Shown piece by piece: positions 1 to 8,565 of a stretch of DNA of 56,178 nt. This stretch comes from an uncultured Prevotella sp. GTDB lineage: Bacteria; Bacteroidota; Bacteroidia; Bacteroidales; Bacteroidaceae. Where the stretch lies: contig CALCHM010000044.1 in assembly GCA_937901345.1 (NCBI GenBank), forward strand, positions 1-56,178. Reading direction: 5' to 3'. The notes under the pieces are model-generated. The model worked only from the letters and a program-made list of their open reading frames with translations. It searched no databases and had not been told where the DNA came from. Within the stretch, counting starts at the first letter, position 1; each line of letters begins with the position of its first letter. The translations under genes and the position numbers were made by a program.

Positions 1-2370
1 AATGTAGATGCCCTTGGTGGGGTTTGCTACGCGGCGGCCCTGGAGGTCGTAGATGGCTGCTGGCACTTGGCCGTTGGCTGTTGGCTCCAGGTTCTTGATG
101 TCGGTGGGGTCGGCCTCGACGATGAGCGTGAGGTCAATGATGGTGCCCCAGGCAGAGACGAACTGCGAGCCGCTACCGTCGGGCTGGAGGTCGTTCCAGT
201 CGGTCTTGAAGCGGATACGGTAGGGGCCAGGCGTTGTGGGTGCCTTGAAGGAGGGCATCACTAAGGTATTGTTGTTGCTCACCGCTCCAGCACTATTGTG
301 CCAGTTACGCTCGTCGGTACTGTAGCAGGAGTAGGTCATGAGGTCCTCGGTGGGAGTATACCCATCGGCAGCAATGCCGGCAGTGAAGCCGTCGTGGGCA
401 AGGTCGATGTAGGTATAGGCGTGTATCCAATGTCCCGAGGCCAGGGCAACGGCGGGGGTCACGTCCTCGCCTGCCACGACGCGCATTGTCTCGGTGTCGG
501 TGAGGTCTAAGTACTGCTGTCCATTGCCCTGGTGTGTGAGGGCGATGGTGTTGGCACCGAGTGTGCCAGCAAGTGTGAGTGTGCTCACCTTGCGGTCACC
601 GTTTGTTCTCGTACCTGTGTTAATTGGGGTGTAGGGGGTACTACCATCCAGGCTAATGGCAGCCAGTCCGAAAAAACATCCTATCTCGGGGGTCTTGGAG
701 GTGATGGTGAGGGTGAGTGCGCTGCCTGTGGTGGCCTTGAAGGTGCTGGTGGAACCCGACAGGCCGACAAACTCGGCCGTAGTGCCCTCGATGCTGGAGT
801 TGACGGTCACCTGCTGGCCATTACGCTCGAAGGTGAGCTCATCGACATCCTCCTCGGGGAGGGCGGGCAGTGTGACCTGGAACATCTTGCTCTCGGTGTG
901 CTCGCGCAGCAGGATCTCAATCATCTCCTTTACCACGTCGGGGTATTGAGCCGCAATGTCGCGGTCCTCATGGAGGTCCTTGGAGAGGTCGTAGAGGTGA
1001 GGTGTACCGCTCTGTACTACAAGCTTCCAGTCGCCCATGCGCAGGGCCATCATATCCGTTTCGTGGAATTCCCAGTAGAGGAACTCGTGCTTCTCTTGCT
1101 CGGCGTCGTTGCCCGTGAGGGTCTCCTTGAAGGAAATACCGTCGTAGCAGTGCTCGGCGGTGCTGTTGGCGAGGCTGTACTGCGTGCCGTCGAGTCCGGC
1201 ATAGTCGAGCAGCGTGGGCATCACATCGTAGAAGGCCAGCTGGTGGTCGTTGACGGTGCCGGCAGGCACGCCTGGGCCCTTGGCGATGAAAGGCACGCGG
1301 ATGCCACCCTCGGTAGTAGAACGCTTGGTGCCACGCAATAGTTTCTCGGTATTGAAATAGTCGGGGTCGGCACCGCCCTCGGTGTGGGGGCCGTTGTCGG
1401 AGGTGAAGATGACCAGCGTATTGTCGGCCAAGCCCTTCTCCTCGAGCTTGGCAAAGATCTCGCCCACCTGGATGTCAAGGCGGTTGACCATAGCGGCAAA
1501 CTGGGCATGCTTGCCATAGTTGCGGTAGTACCATGAACCGAAGTTTCCACCGAACTCAGAGTCTTGACCCTCGAAGCGCTTGGTGTACTTCTCCACCAGG
1601 CTATCCTGTGGCTGCCACAGCTCGGCATGGGGCAGGGTGTAGGTAAAGATGCCGAGGAAGGGTTTTTCGCTCGTCTGCTTGTCCAACCATGCAAGGGCTT
1701 CTTGGTGGATAAGGTCGGCAGTGTATTGCGGACGCTTTTCGTAACCATTGCCATACATGGGGTGGGGTATGTTTTCTTCGAGAAGCACACGCACCACGCC
1801 TTCATCCCCGCGCGAGGGGTCGTAACGGTTCATGAAGTTGGGGTAATAGAGGTGGGCCTGGAACTGGCAGATGTAACCATAGAACTGGTCTATGCCGCGC
1901 TTGTCGGGGGTTGAGGCGGAACCTTCGTAACCGCCTGCCCACTTACCAAACATCCCCGTTGTGTAACCATGTTCTTTCATGATTTCGGGGATAATCTTGT
2001 GATTGGGGTCGTAGGGTTCCTGACCTACACGGGCATAATCAGAGTGGTTGCCATACTGAATGCGTCCGCCGCTAGGCCAATACTCCTTGTTGCCGCGAAC
2101 ATGTGTGTGGCCCGTGTGTTGCCCCGTCATGAAACTGGCGCGTGAGGGTGCCGAAACGGGACTTCCAGCATAGGCCTGCGTGAAGCGCATACCCTGAGCT
2201 GCCATACGGTCGAGGTTGGGGGTTGCGATGTATTGCTGTCCGTAACAACCGAGGTCGCCATACCCCATGTCGTCACACATGATGTAAATAATATTGGGCT
2301 TTTCTTGAGCCTGAACGGCAGCAAGACCTGTGAGTGAGGCTGCGCCGAAAAGTACGAGTTTGTTGGTCAT
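1..2370 (-). CDS. Secreted S-type sulfatase (3' end beyond window)
   Basis: An open frame runs from the ATG at 2370 to the window edge, 790 residues without a stop, so the last few codons are missing. The N-terminus is a short signal peptide ending near AVQA. The family core follows: NIIYIMCDDMGYGDLG, the formylglycine motif S-A-P-S-R with the modified residue at Ser73, then FTSDNGPH and a late YWEFHETD region. This is a type I sulfatase of the serine type, which in this family needs an anaerobic sulfatase-maturating radical SAM enzyme; none is in the window. Residues from about 540 form a beta-rich C-terminal extension, ending in a type IX-like tail (YDLQGRRVANPTKGIYI). Such enzymes remove sulfate esters from host or algal glycans at the cell surface. 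The gene looks more G+C-rich than its neighbours. The substrate cannot be told. Confidence 0.93.
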   Translation of the reverse strand, partial: MTNKLVLFGAASLTGLAAVQAQEKPNIIYIMCDDMGYGDLGCYGQQYIATPNLDRMAAQGMRFTQAYAGSPVSAPSRASFMTGQHTGHTHVRGNKEYWPSGGRIQYGNHSDYARVGQEPYDPNHKIIPEIMKEHGYTTGMFGKWAGGYEGSASTPDKRGIDQFYGYICQFQAHLYYPNFMNRYDPSRGDEGVVRVLLEENIPHPMYGNGYEKRPQYTADLIHQEALAWLDKQTSEKPFLGIFTYTLPHAELWQPQDSLVEKYTKRFEGQDSEFGGNFGSWYYRNYGKHAQFAAMVNRLDIQVGEIFAKLEEKGLADNTLVIFTSDNGPHTEGGADPDYFNTEKLLRGTKRSTTEGGIRVPFIAKGPGVPAGTVNDHQLAFYDVMPTLLDYAGLDGTQYSLANSTAEHCYDGISFKETLTGNDAEQEKHEFLYWEFHETDMMALRMGDWKLVVQSGTPHLYDLSKDLHEDRDIAAQYPDVVKEMIEILLREHTESKMFQVTLPALPEEDVDELTFERNGQQVTVNSSIEGTTAEFVGLSGSTSTFKATTGSALTLTITSKTPEIGCFFGLAAISLDGSTPYTPINTGTRTNGDRKVSTLTLAGTLGANTIALTHQGNGQQYLDLTDTETMRVVAGEDVTPAVALASGHWIHAYTYIDLAHDGFTAGIAADGYTPTEDLMTYSCYSTDERNWHNSAGAVSNNNTLVMPSFKAPTTPGPYRIRFKTDWNDLQPDGSGSQFVSAWGTIIDLTLIVEADPTDIKNLEPTANGQVPAAIYDLQGRRVANPTKGIYI

Positions 2371-2460
2371 AGTTGAGGTTATGAGGGTTGAGGGTTGAGG
2401 GTTTAGGTTCTGAGGTTTTGAGGTTCTGAGGGAGCGTGCTTTGCGGAGTGTAGCGTTCAA
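2371..2460. repeat. Microrepeat tract (TTGAGGG / GGTTCTGA units)
   Basis: Between the sulfatase start and the next gene the sequence is built of short T/G/A-rich repeats: GAGGGTT repeated about three times, then TTCTGAGGT and TTTGAGGT. It is the upstream region of the sulfatase. No promoter box of the Bacteroidetes type is obvious. Similar short-unit tracts recur at other junctions in this window. Confidence 0.7.
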
Positions 2461-2471
2461 GTAAGTTTCTT

Positions 2472-4601
2472 TTACTTTACAAGCACCTTTTTGCCATTCA
2501 AGATATAAATGCCCTTGCGGGGAACAAGCACTTGGCGACCTTGAAGATCGTAGAAGATGTTGTTGGCGGGCACCTTAACTTCCACACCCTCGATGAGCGT
2601 TACGATGTCGGTGTTCGGAGTGAAATATGCCGTGAGGTGCATGCTGCGGTCGAGCGTAAAGGTGTGGGTCGCTGTTGTTGTAAACTGGCGGTTGCCCTCG
2701 CGCCATGCTAAGAAGCGTGCGTTGCCTTGGGGCGCAGCCTTAATGGTGACTTCATCTCCGTTGCGTTGGTAGGAAACGCTGCCGCGCGTCGTGTCGGACG
2801 TTGTTACTGAGAATTCGAAATTCTTATCTGCGGGAAGAACGGTTAGAATGGCATCAAAGATTTGCCCTACGACTTCGTCTTCAGCGTCTGTGAGTCCGTT
2901 GTCGGTGATGCGGATGCGCATGCGAGTTTTACCTTCCTTGGCATCGGCGGGGACCGGAATCGTTGCTGACATCGTGAGTGCTACGTCTAACGTTGTTACT
3001 GTTTCAAATATGCCATCGCGGTTCCAGTCGAAGTAAGCAAATGCTTCAAAACCTGCTTCGGGCGTTTTGTTCATCGTAATGGCAAGCACGAGCGCCTTTC
3101 CAGGAAGCACTTCTGCCTTGTCGCGCACGTAGAGGGTGAACCATTCTGTGGGGACTGCGCTTTCCTTACCTAACGCTGAGATGATGGGGTATTTGAGTGG
3201 TTTGTAAGCACCTTCACCTGTAAGCGAGAGTTCGCTGATATGCATTCCCGCAAGCGCACCACAAGGCATCTGATAAATTTGCGCACTGCGCGAGAACGCA
3301 CTGCGTACGGCACGGAAGGTAAATGCTGACTTGCCATCGATGGTGAGAGTTGTTGAGGCATCGTCTTTGGTGGCAAACGGGCGGAATTGGTAAACAGCGC
3401 TTTCTGCGGTGAGGTCTTGAAGAACAACGTATGTAGTGCCCTCGTTGAGCGCTTTTCCCGTTTTGGCATTGATGATTTGATAACCACCTGCACGGTTACT
3501 TTCACCCTTAAAATACCATGATTGTGACGCGTCTTCTGTGCGCTTTTCCCAACTCAACGTGTTGTCGTCAGCGAGTTGGAGCGCCTTGAGTTCATCGTTC
3601 TGCAAGAGGTAGCGGTAAGACTCTCCCACCATGAAGGGACGCAAATCGTAGAGATCCTCCGTTTCGTGAAGCGTCCAGAAAGAACCTACGTTCTCATTGC
3701 CTGCAGTCCAGGTAATGATGAAACTGGAAGCACCGTCTTTGTTCAATGCTCGGGGTGATGAGGCTGTCTTGTCGTAGTTGGCGCAATCCGTAGAACTGAA
3801 CCAATATTGACCGTAAGTGGGTGCGCCTGCTGTAGTGTTTTTCGCTACGTAGTATTCCATGGGGTCCTTGCCGGTATTTACACGACTTGCCGAACTGGGT
3901 TCGAGGTTGCAACTTTGGATGTAACGGCCTGTTGCCGTATTGCGAAGGTGGAAGCAGTTTTCCTTTTCTGTTGGAATGAATTCCCAGAACATGCGCTTGG
4001 TTTCGTCGTAATTCGAAATGACCAAACTGCCGTCAGCTTCTTCGGTGATGTAACTGCCTGTGCCCGTTTTCCATTCAATAGTGTAGATGCCCGCTTGCGT
4101 GCCTTCATCCTTTGGAGGGTCCTGTGAAAGTGCACCCATAGTAAGGCTTACGTGGTGAGCGCCCTGCTGAATGTAAGAATCTGTAGCAACATGGTACAAA
4201 TAGTATCCACCTTCGGGTGCTGCCTTGAAGCGGAATACGCAACCTTCGTCAGCATCTGCTTTTGTTTGGATACATTTATCTGTCGTAACGTATGCATATT
4301 GGTTGAGACTGACGTTCATCTGCGTTTGTAGAAGGTAGTCTACATTTTCCTCAGGAGCAGTAATCGCTGTTTTGTCGGATTCGCGAAGCACCTTCCATTG
4401 CGATGCGTCTCCCGTTCCCGTGTGCAGTGTGGCGTTGGGCGCCTTGAAGTACATGTTGAGATACTCGCCCGTCACGGCATCTTTAATCAGTACGTTGCTA
4501 CCCGTTACTTGCAGCGTCCAGCGTGCTGCCGTTGTTGCCGCGCTCGACGTTATGCAGAAAAGAGCGACAAAAAGTAAAACGATTTTTCTGATACAAATCA
4601 T
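2472..4601 (-). CDS. Secreted ricin-like / GEVED / InlB-like repeat protein with C-terminal sorting tail
   Basis: A protein of 709 residues counted from the ATG at 4601, which begins MICIRKIVLLFVALFC, a good signal peptide. An in-frame start 12 codons upstream would spoil the signal. Residues 25 to about 430 contain several beta-trefoil-like segments (WTLQVTGSNVLIKDAVTG, FRFKAAPEGGYYLYHV, YLLQNDELKALQL) resembling ricin-type carbohydrate-binding repeats. About 480-590 matches a GEVED domain (AYFDWNRDGIFE, KEGKTRMRIRITD). About 600-670 resembles a divergent InlB-type repeat (AAPQGNARFLAWREG). The protein ends YDLQGRQVLVPRKGIYILNGKKVLVK in two halves of a type IX-like tail. No catalytic motif is recognised, so an adhesin or glycan-binding role is inference. 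A -7 box (TATCTTTG) lies at 4656-4649. Confidence 0.8.
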   Translation of the reverse strand: MICIRKIVLLFVALFCITSSAATTAARWTLQVTGSNVLIKDAVTGEYLNMYFKAPNATLHTGTGDASQWKVLRESDKTAITAPEENVDYLLQTQMNVSLNQYAYVTTDKCIQTKADADEGCVFRFKAAPEGGYYLYHVATDSYIQQGAHHVSLTMGALSQDPPKDEGTQAGIYTIEWKTGTGSYITEEADGSLVISNYDETKRMFWEFIPTEKENCFHLRNTATGRYIQSCNLEPSSASRVNTGKDPMEYYVAKNTTAGAPTYGQYWFSSTDCANYDKTASSPRALNKDGASSFIITWTAGNENVGSFWTLHETEDLYDLRPFMVGESYRYLLQNDELKALQLADDNTLSWEKRTEDASQSWYFKGESNRAGGYQIINAKTGKALNEGTTYVVLQDLTAESAVYQFRPFATKDDASTTLTIDGKSAFTFRAVRSAFSRSAQIYQMPCGALAGMHISELSLTGEGAYKPLKYPIISALGKESAVPTEWFTLYVRDKAEVLPGKALVLAITMNKTPEAGFEAFAYFDWNRDGIFETVTTLDVALTMSATIPVPADAKEGKTRMRIRITDNGLTDAEDEVVGQIFDAILTVLPADKNFEFSVTTSDTTRGSVSYQRNGDEVTIKAAPQGNARFLAWREGNRQFTTTATHTFTLDRSMHLTAYFTPNTDIVTLIEGVEVKVPANNIFYDLQGRQVLVPRKGIYILNGKKVLVK

Positions 4602-4770
4602 AGTAACTAGATTAATTTTAATATAGTGAAGAATCAATTTCGCATTTGCAAAGATACATAAACCTCAATTTACCACCAATAATGAATTGTGTAAATCGTT
4701 GAAAAACATTTAATCGTGATTTCAAAAGAAATTCAATCTTGTTTTCAAATTGTAATTTTAACTAAATAAA

Positions 4771-4803
4771 TTATCCGCAACGCCAAATTGACATTGCGGA
4801 TAA
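4771..4803 (-). terminator. Hairpin terminator after the 26-kDa secreted protein gene
   Basis: TTATCCGCAA and TTGCGGATAA form a perfect 10-bp stem about 55 bases past the stop of the gene ending at 4858. An A/T-rich tract follows on the minus strand. Confidence 0.65.
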
Positions 4804-4857
4804 CTTCATTTGTGTGCAGTGGATGAGGATAAACTAGATGAATGATAGCAATCTCAT

Positions 4858-5571
4858 TTAACGCACCACGCGCTTTTTGCCATTGATGATGTAGACACCG
4901 GGACGTGTGATCTTGTCGATGCGTTTGCCTGTGATGGTAAAGATGCCGTATTTAAATTCACGTTCGGGCATCGCGCTCTGAATTCCGCTAACTTCGTTGC
5001 AGGCTTCAAAGAAAACGCGTGAACCTTCGTCCTTGCTTCCATCGGCATTATAAAGTCCCATCATGGACTTACCTGTTGCCCAGTTTCCATTATGACTGAG
5101 GAAGGTTTTGCCGTCTGAGGTTTTGAAAGCGTAATAACCACCTGTTTTGTCCAAAGTCCAGAGGTAGTAAGCGTGTGTGCGGTCTTCCGCAGTCTGTGTG
5201 TACACCTTCTGTGCACCGTCTGATGTGTTGGCTACGGTAATCATGCGGTTGTCAGCGGCAGAGATGATTTTAATCTTGCCATCTTCTTCCATGAAATACC
5301 ACAACTGTGTCAACTCTGGTTTGTTGGGGTTTTTGTACATGATTTGGAGTTTGTAATCCGACTCTCCCCAGGGGATTTCATTGACAAACACCATTTCGCT
5401 TGCCTCACCATTTCCGTCACGTCCGGTATAAATGTAGTATAGTGCAGGATGTTCGGGGTCAGTTGTGAGAGCAAATGGGTAATCTTCTGCTTTCACCGCC
5501 GCTCGCGTCTGAGCCGTGATGCTCGTAAGCGTGAGCAGACAGAGTGATAATAAGAGAGTAAAATGTTTCAT
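4858..5571 (-). CDS. Small secreted protein with type IX-like sorting tail
   Basis: A protein of 237 residues with a signal peptide (MKHFTLLLSLCLLTLTSITAQ). The body is beta-rich and repeats the ricin-like style of the larger neighbour at 2472-4601: IKIISAADNRMITVAN and YYAFKTSDGKTFLSHNG resemble beta-trefoil repeats. The tail YGIFTITGKRIDKITRPGVY followed by IINGKKRVVR is the short sorting signal seen on other secreted proteins here. It lies 70 bases downstream of the fasciclin lipoprotein gene, but a strong terminator sits between them. No enzymatic motif is visible. It may be a surface carbohydrate-binding protein; this is inference. Confidence 0.72.
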   Translation of the reverse strand: MKHFTLLLSLCLLTLTSITAQTRAAVKAEDYPFALTTDPEHPALYYIYTGRDGNGEASEMVFVNEIPWGESDYKLQIMYKNPNKPELTQLWYFMEEDGKIKIISAADNRMITVANTSDGAQKVYTQTAEDRTHAYYLWTLDKTGGYYAFKTSDGKTFLSHNGNWATGKSMMGLYNADGSKDEGSRVFFEACNEVSGIQSAMPEREFKYGIFTITGKRIDKITRPGVYIINGKKRVVR

Positions 5572-5595
5572 AGGCTCATGTGCTTTATAGAGAGA

Positions 5596-5636
5596 AAAAG
5601 GTGTGAGAGTGCAGAGCCTGAACTCTCACACCTTTT
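5596..5636. terminator. Strong bidirectional hairpin terminator
   Basis: AAAAGGTGTGAGAGT pairs perfectly over 15 bp with ACTCTCACACCTTTT. On the minus strand it follows the fasciclin lipoprotein stop (5642) and runs into a T-rich tract. Confidence 0.85.
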
Positions 5637-5641
5637 AAGGT

Positions 5642-7834
5642 TTACCAAACGTCTTCGGCTTCGTTGCCGCCAAATACTTCCTTCGGTACAATTTCGATGT
5701 AGTCAATTTGCAACTGAGAGTCGAGTTTTTTAAGCGCTGACTTGTAGCGGAGGTAATAACTCTTGCCGGGTTCCATGCGCTTTGTTGCAACGATACGGCG
5801 GAGGTGACCGCTATAATCGCGAGACATGTTTTCGCCCTTACCATCTGTCCAACCGAAATGCTTGGGACCCTTCATGAATCCCTGGTTGCGCATGTTCTTA
5901 TCGTTTTCGATATTGGTAGTTTCGTCTTCTACGTCAGCTTCCCAAGGAATGTTTACGGAAGGCGCAGATTGGCGCAAGTCGTAAGGAAGACCAGCAGGCG
6001 TGAGGCGATTCATATCTTCACCGAAATACAATTGACACATACCACGAAGGTTGTTATGAGATACGCCCAAGCGGATTTCATATTCCTTAGCAACAGGAAC
6101 GGGAGGTATGCGGAATGTAACGTCGTAGAGACCGAGAATCATCATTTCGTCACCCTGATAGTTACACCAACCTGTGGTGCTGATAGGTGAGTAAGCGCAG
6201 AAGAGGTAGAGCACCTGTGAACTTGAGTTCTGAACGGGAAGGTTTTCAAAATAACCTTCGGGGAACATGGAGTACTTACCCAAACGGAGGTTGTTAGAAC
6301 TCAATTCGTGGATGATGGTTGCGTAATCTACTCGCATGCGTTCCAATGCCATGAGATTGCGTTCTGCATCACCAAACACAAGCAAGTCGCTGATGGGGTA
6401 GATGTATCCATTGGCAGCGCTGATGCTTTGACTTTCAAGAATCATTACGCCTTCACCACCGGGTTTAACAGATGTTTCTTGGTAAGAACCGTTCAAACCG
6501 TCGTCGTAGTTTACGAAGCGATTGATGAAGATGGGATTGCCCTCAAATTGAGAACCAATAGGACCGCGTGAACCTACTTGGAGTAACTTGATGGGGTCAC
6601 GCACTTCAACCTTGTTCTGTGGGTGAATAGTGGTGTAGTAATCCCAAGCGTCGGTGGGTAACGTACGTGTTTGTGGGTTCTTTTGGTCAGCACCGTATTG
6701 GTATTGGTATTCTGTGTAGTGAACCACGAGTTTACCAGGCGCATATTTACCATCGATGAAGTGGTATTTCACAAACTTATAGAGCGGATTGTTGGGGCTC
6801 TTAAGGTTGTCCCAATCTTGATTGCCGTAAGCGGTTGTGATTTTAGAAATGCCCTTAAGTCCCTGGAGCACTTCTTCCCAGTTGGTGATGTTGCCGTCTT
6901 CGTCAAGTTGTACGGCAGGAACGCCATAGGCTTCGAAGATGCTGTCTGTTTCAACAAAACCAGTGTAGGCAATGTAACGCTTTGTAGGAACGTCAAACGT
7001 ACCGGGTTGTGCTACCAACTTTTCAGGAAGTTCGCGTTCTTCGTAAGTGATGTCGCGTTCTTGATTCATCCATTCCCAAATTCCCGTTTCTTGGAGCAGA
7101 CGACCCATGATTTTCATATTAGGTGCTTTCTGCACTACTTCGGCCATATAGTCAGAAGTGGGCGCGATGACATCAGCCATAATGTGAAGCCAACCGTTAG
7201 AGGCTTCAAAGTCAGAACGGAGCACTCTACATTTTTTCTCGATGTTGTGGTAGATGGGGTAACTGATTTTTACGGTGTCCCCTTCCTTCATCTCGGGAAG
7301 TTGTGTGAGCGGATCGTATTTTACGCGCTGAATAGTGTCTTTAACGTCAGTGTCTTCCGTGCAGGTGAGCAAACGGTCGTAGAGATTGGAGAGATTGAAT
7401 GAACCAGAAGTGGGGAATTCTGTAGATTCGTAAGCTTCTTGTTCGCCGTTGTCAATCACACAACTATACACAACCAATTCGGCCTGTTCATCTGTAAGTT
7501 CGTTGATGTTAGTGAGTCCCAATGTCTTTAAATATGCTTCAATAGCAACGTTGTCGGGCACAAAAACAGTGTAGTTACCACGTGCAGAAATTACACTATA
7601 AACAGATGATGAGTTTGCCTTACTACCCAATCTAACACGCTTGAAAAGGTCGCGTGCTAAAGACAACTCGGGATTCTCGTCAATGATGTCGGCAAGCGTT
7701 TGTTTTGACTTGATTGCAAAGTTAGAACTGTCGATTTCTTCTTCGCAACTCGTGATGCCGAGAAACGACGTTGATAAAAGACCGAAGGCTAAAACCTTTG
7801 CCACGTTCTTTACGGAAAGCATTGATAAGTTCAT
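5642..7834 (-). CDS. Fasciclin-domain lipoprotein
   Basis: A protein of 730 residues from the ATG at 7834 (the longer frame begins with TTG at 7861). The N-terminus has a hydrophobic stretch ending in LGITSCEEE, a lipobox with the acylated Cys near position 30 followed by acidic residues, a surface-export pattern in Bacteroidetes. Residues about 45-140 match a fasciclin (FAS1) domain: KQTLADIIDENPELSLARDLF, then NYTVFVPDNVAIEAYLKTLG in the usual FAS1 H-box style. A second, weaker FAS1-like region begins near APNMKIMGRLLQ. The rest is a long beta-rich C-terminal part. Such lipoproteins often accompany surface glycan-uptake genes, but no SusC/SusD pair is adjacent. A well-formed promoter lies just upstream. 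Confidence 0.85.
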   Translation of the reverse strand: MNLSMLSVKNVAKVLAFGLLSTSFLGITSCEEEIDSSNFAIKSKQTLADIIDENPELSLARDLFKRVRLGSKANSSSVYSVISARGNYTVFVPDNVAIEAYLKTLGLTNINELTDEQAELVVYSCVIDNGEQEAYESTEFPTSGSFNLSNLYDRLLTCTEDTDVKDTIQRVKYDPLTQLPEMKEGDTVKISYPIYHNIEKKCRVLRSDFEASNGWLHIMADVIAPTSDYMAEVVQKAPNMKIMGRLLQETGIWEWMNQERDITYEERELPEKLVAQPGTFDVPTKRYIAYTGFVETDSIFEAYGVPAVQLDEDGNITNWEEVLQGLKGISKITTAYGNQDWDNLKSPNNPLYKFVKYHFIDGKYAPGKLVVHYTEYQYQYGADQKNPQTRTLPTDAWDYYTTIHPQNKVEVRDPIKLLQVGSRGPIGSQFEGNPIFINRFVNYDDGLNGSYQETSVKPGGEGVMILESQSISAANGYIYPISDLLVFGDAERNLMALERMRVDYATIIHELSSNNLRLGKYSMFPEGYFENLPVQNSSSQVLYLFCAYSPISTTGWCNYQGDEMMILGLYDVTFRIPPVPVAKEYEIRLGVSHNNLRGMCQLYFGEDMNRLTPAGLPYDLRQSAPSVNIPWEADVEDETTNIENDKNMRNQGFMKGPKHFGWTDGKGENMSRDYSGHLRRIVATKRMEPGKSYYLRYKSALKKLDSQLQIDYIEIVPKEVFGGNEAEDVW

Positions 7835-7890
7835 ATGAAGTGTGTTTTTATTTAAATTCAACGCAGTAACTGTAGTGTACAGATAATGGG

Positions 7891-7921
7891 CAAAATTACA
7901 TATAAAATGTGAACTGCCAAA
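7891..7921 (-). promoter_or_regulatory. Bacteroidetes promoter of the fasciclin lipoprotein gene
   Basis: On the minus strand TTTG (7921-7918) is followed after exactly 19 bases by TAATTTTG (7898-7891), the consensus -33/-7 arrangement. The start codon lies 57 bases further on. Confidence 0.75.
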
Positions 7922-8065
7922 GAATACGCCTTTTTTTGTGCGATAGAGTTGCCAAAAGCGGCGTCCTTACAAATGAAAAACGAAGGAGTCCTTTTGATTG
8001 CAGTTCCTTTGAAATTTATTATTTTTGGAACCTCGCACAACCGCATAGGTGGAAAATTTATTTGA

Positions 8066-8231
8066 TTTTTATCACAGCAAGGGTTAATTGATAAAATCTG
8101 CATCTAAATTTTATCACAGCGATGGTTGTTTGATAAATTTAGCACCCGATTTTTATCACGGCGAGGGCTGTTTGATAAATTTAACATCCGTTTTTTATCA
8201 CAATAGGGGTTGTTTGATAAATTTTGTAACG
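8066..8231. repeat. Array A: four tandem 41-43 bp palindromic units
   Basis: Four imperfect direct repeats start at about 8066, 8109, 8150 and 8191. Each begins TTTTATCAC and contains TTGATAAA about 20 bases later, so each unit carries an inverted repeat TTTATCA...TGATAAA. The spacer between the arms varies (GCGATGGTTGT, GCGAGGGCTGT and similar). The array lies in a 730-base gap, 145 bases upstream of the fasciclin gene promoter. The rest of the gap holds no convincing gene. Confidence 0.9.
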
Positions 8232-8363
8232 AATTGGGGCGCTGCAGATGGTGGTAGGCGGAACTGAATTGAAGTTCGCTTCCTATCAGATGAAAGCGCC
8301 GAATGCGATTTGAGTAGCGTTCGAAGACGGTTCGAAACGTATTCGATGAAATCCTACTACCAC

Positions 8364-8403
8364 AACGGAGGATGTGCCAACGTATTTTGACACATCCTCC
8401 GTT
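8364..8403. terminator. Hairpin downstream of the M20 peptidase gene
   Basis: AACGGAGGATGTG and CACATCCTCCGTT form a perfect 13-bp stem, about 160 bases beyond the peptidase stop. There is no clear U-tract on the minus strand, so the terminator role is likely but not certain. Confidence 0.55.
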
Positions 8404-8565
8404 ATTCGTCTATATAATCTCTCTGTTGCCACTAAAATAGACCTCAAGCAACACGTTGATGTCCATGAAATGTGCAAGGATGGAGATGATGATAGTACCC
8501 CTATGTACGCTCTTTCAGGAATGCGTGTAAAGGCGTTGCGAGGGCTTGTTCTTATAGGGCGGTCA

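Noticed and set aside
8066..8231. CRISPR array
   Set aside because: Units are contiguous imperfect tandem repeats without unique spacers of constant length, and no cas gene is near. The same applies to the four other arrays.
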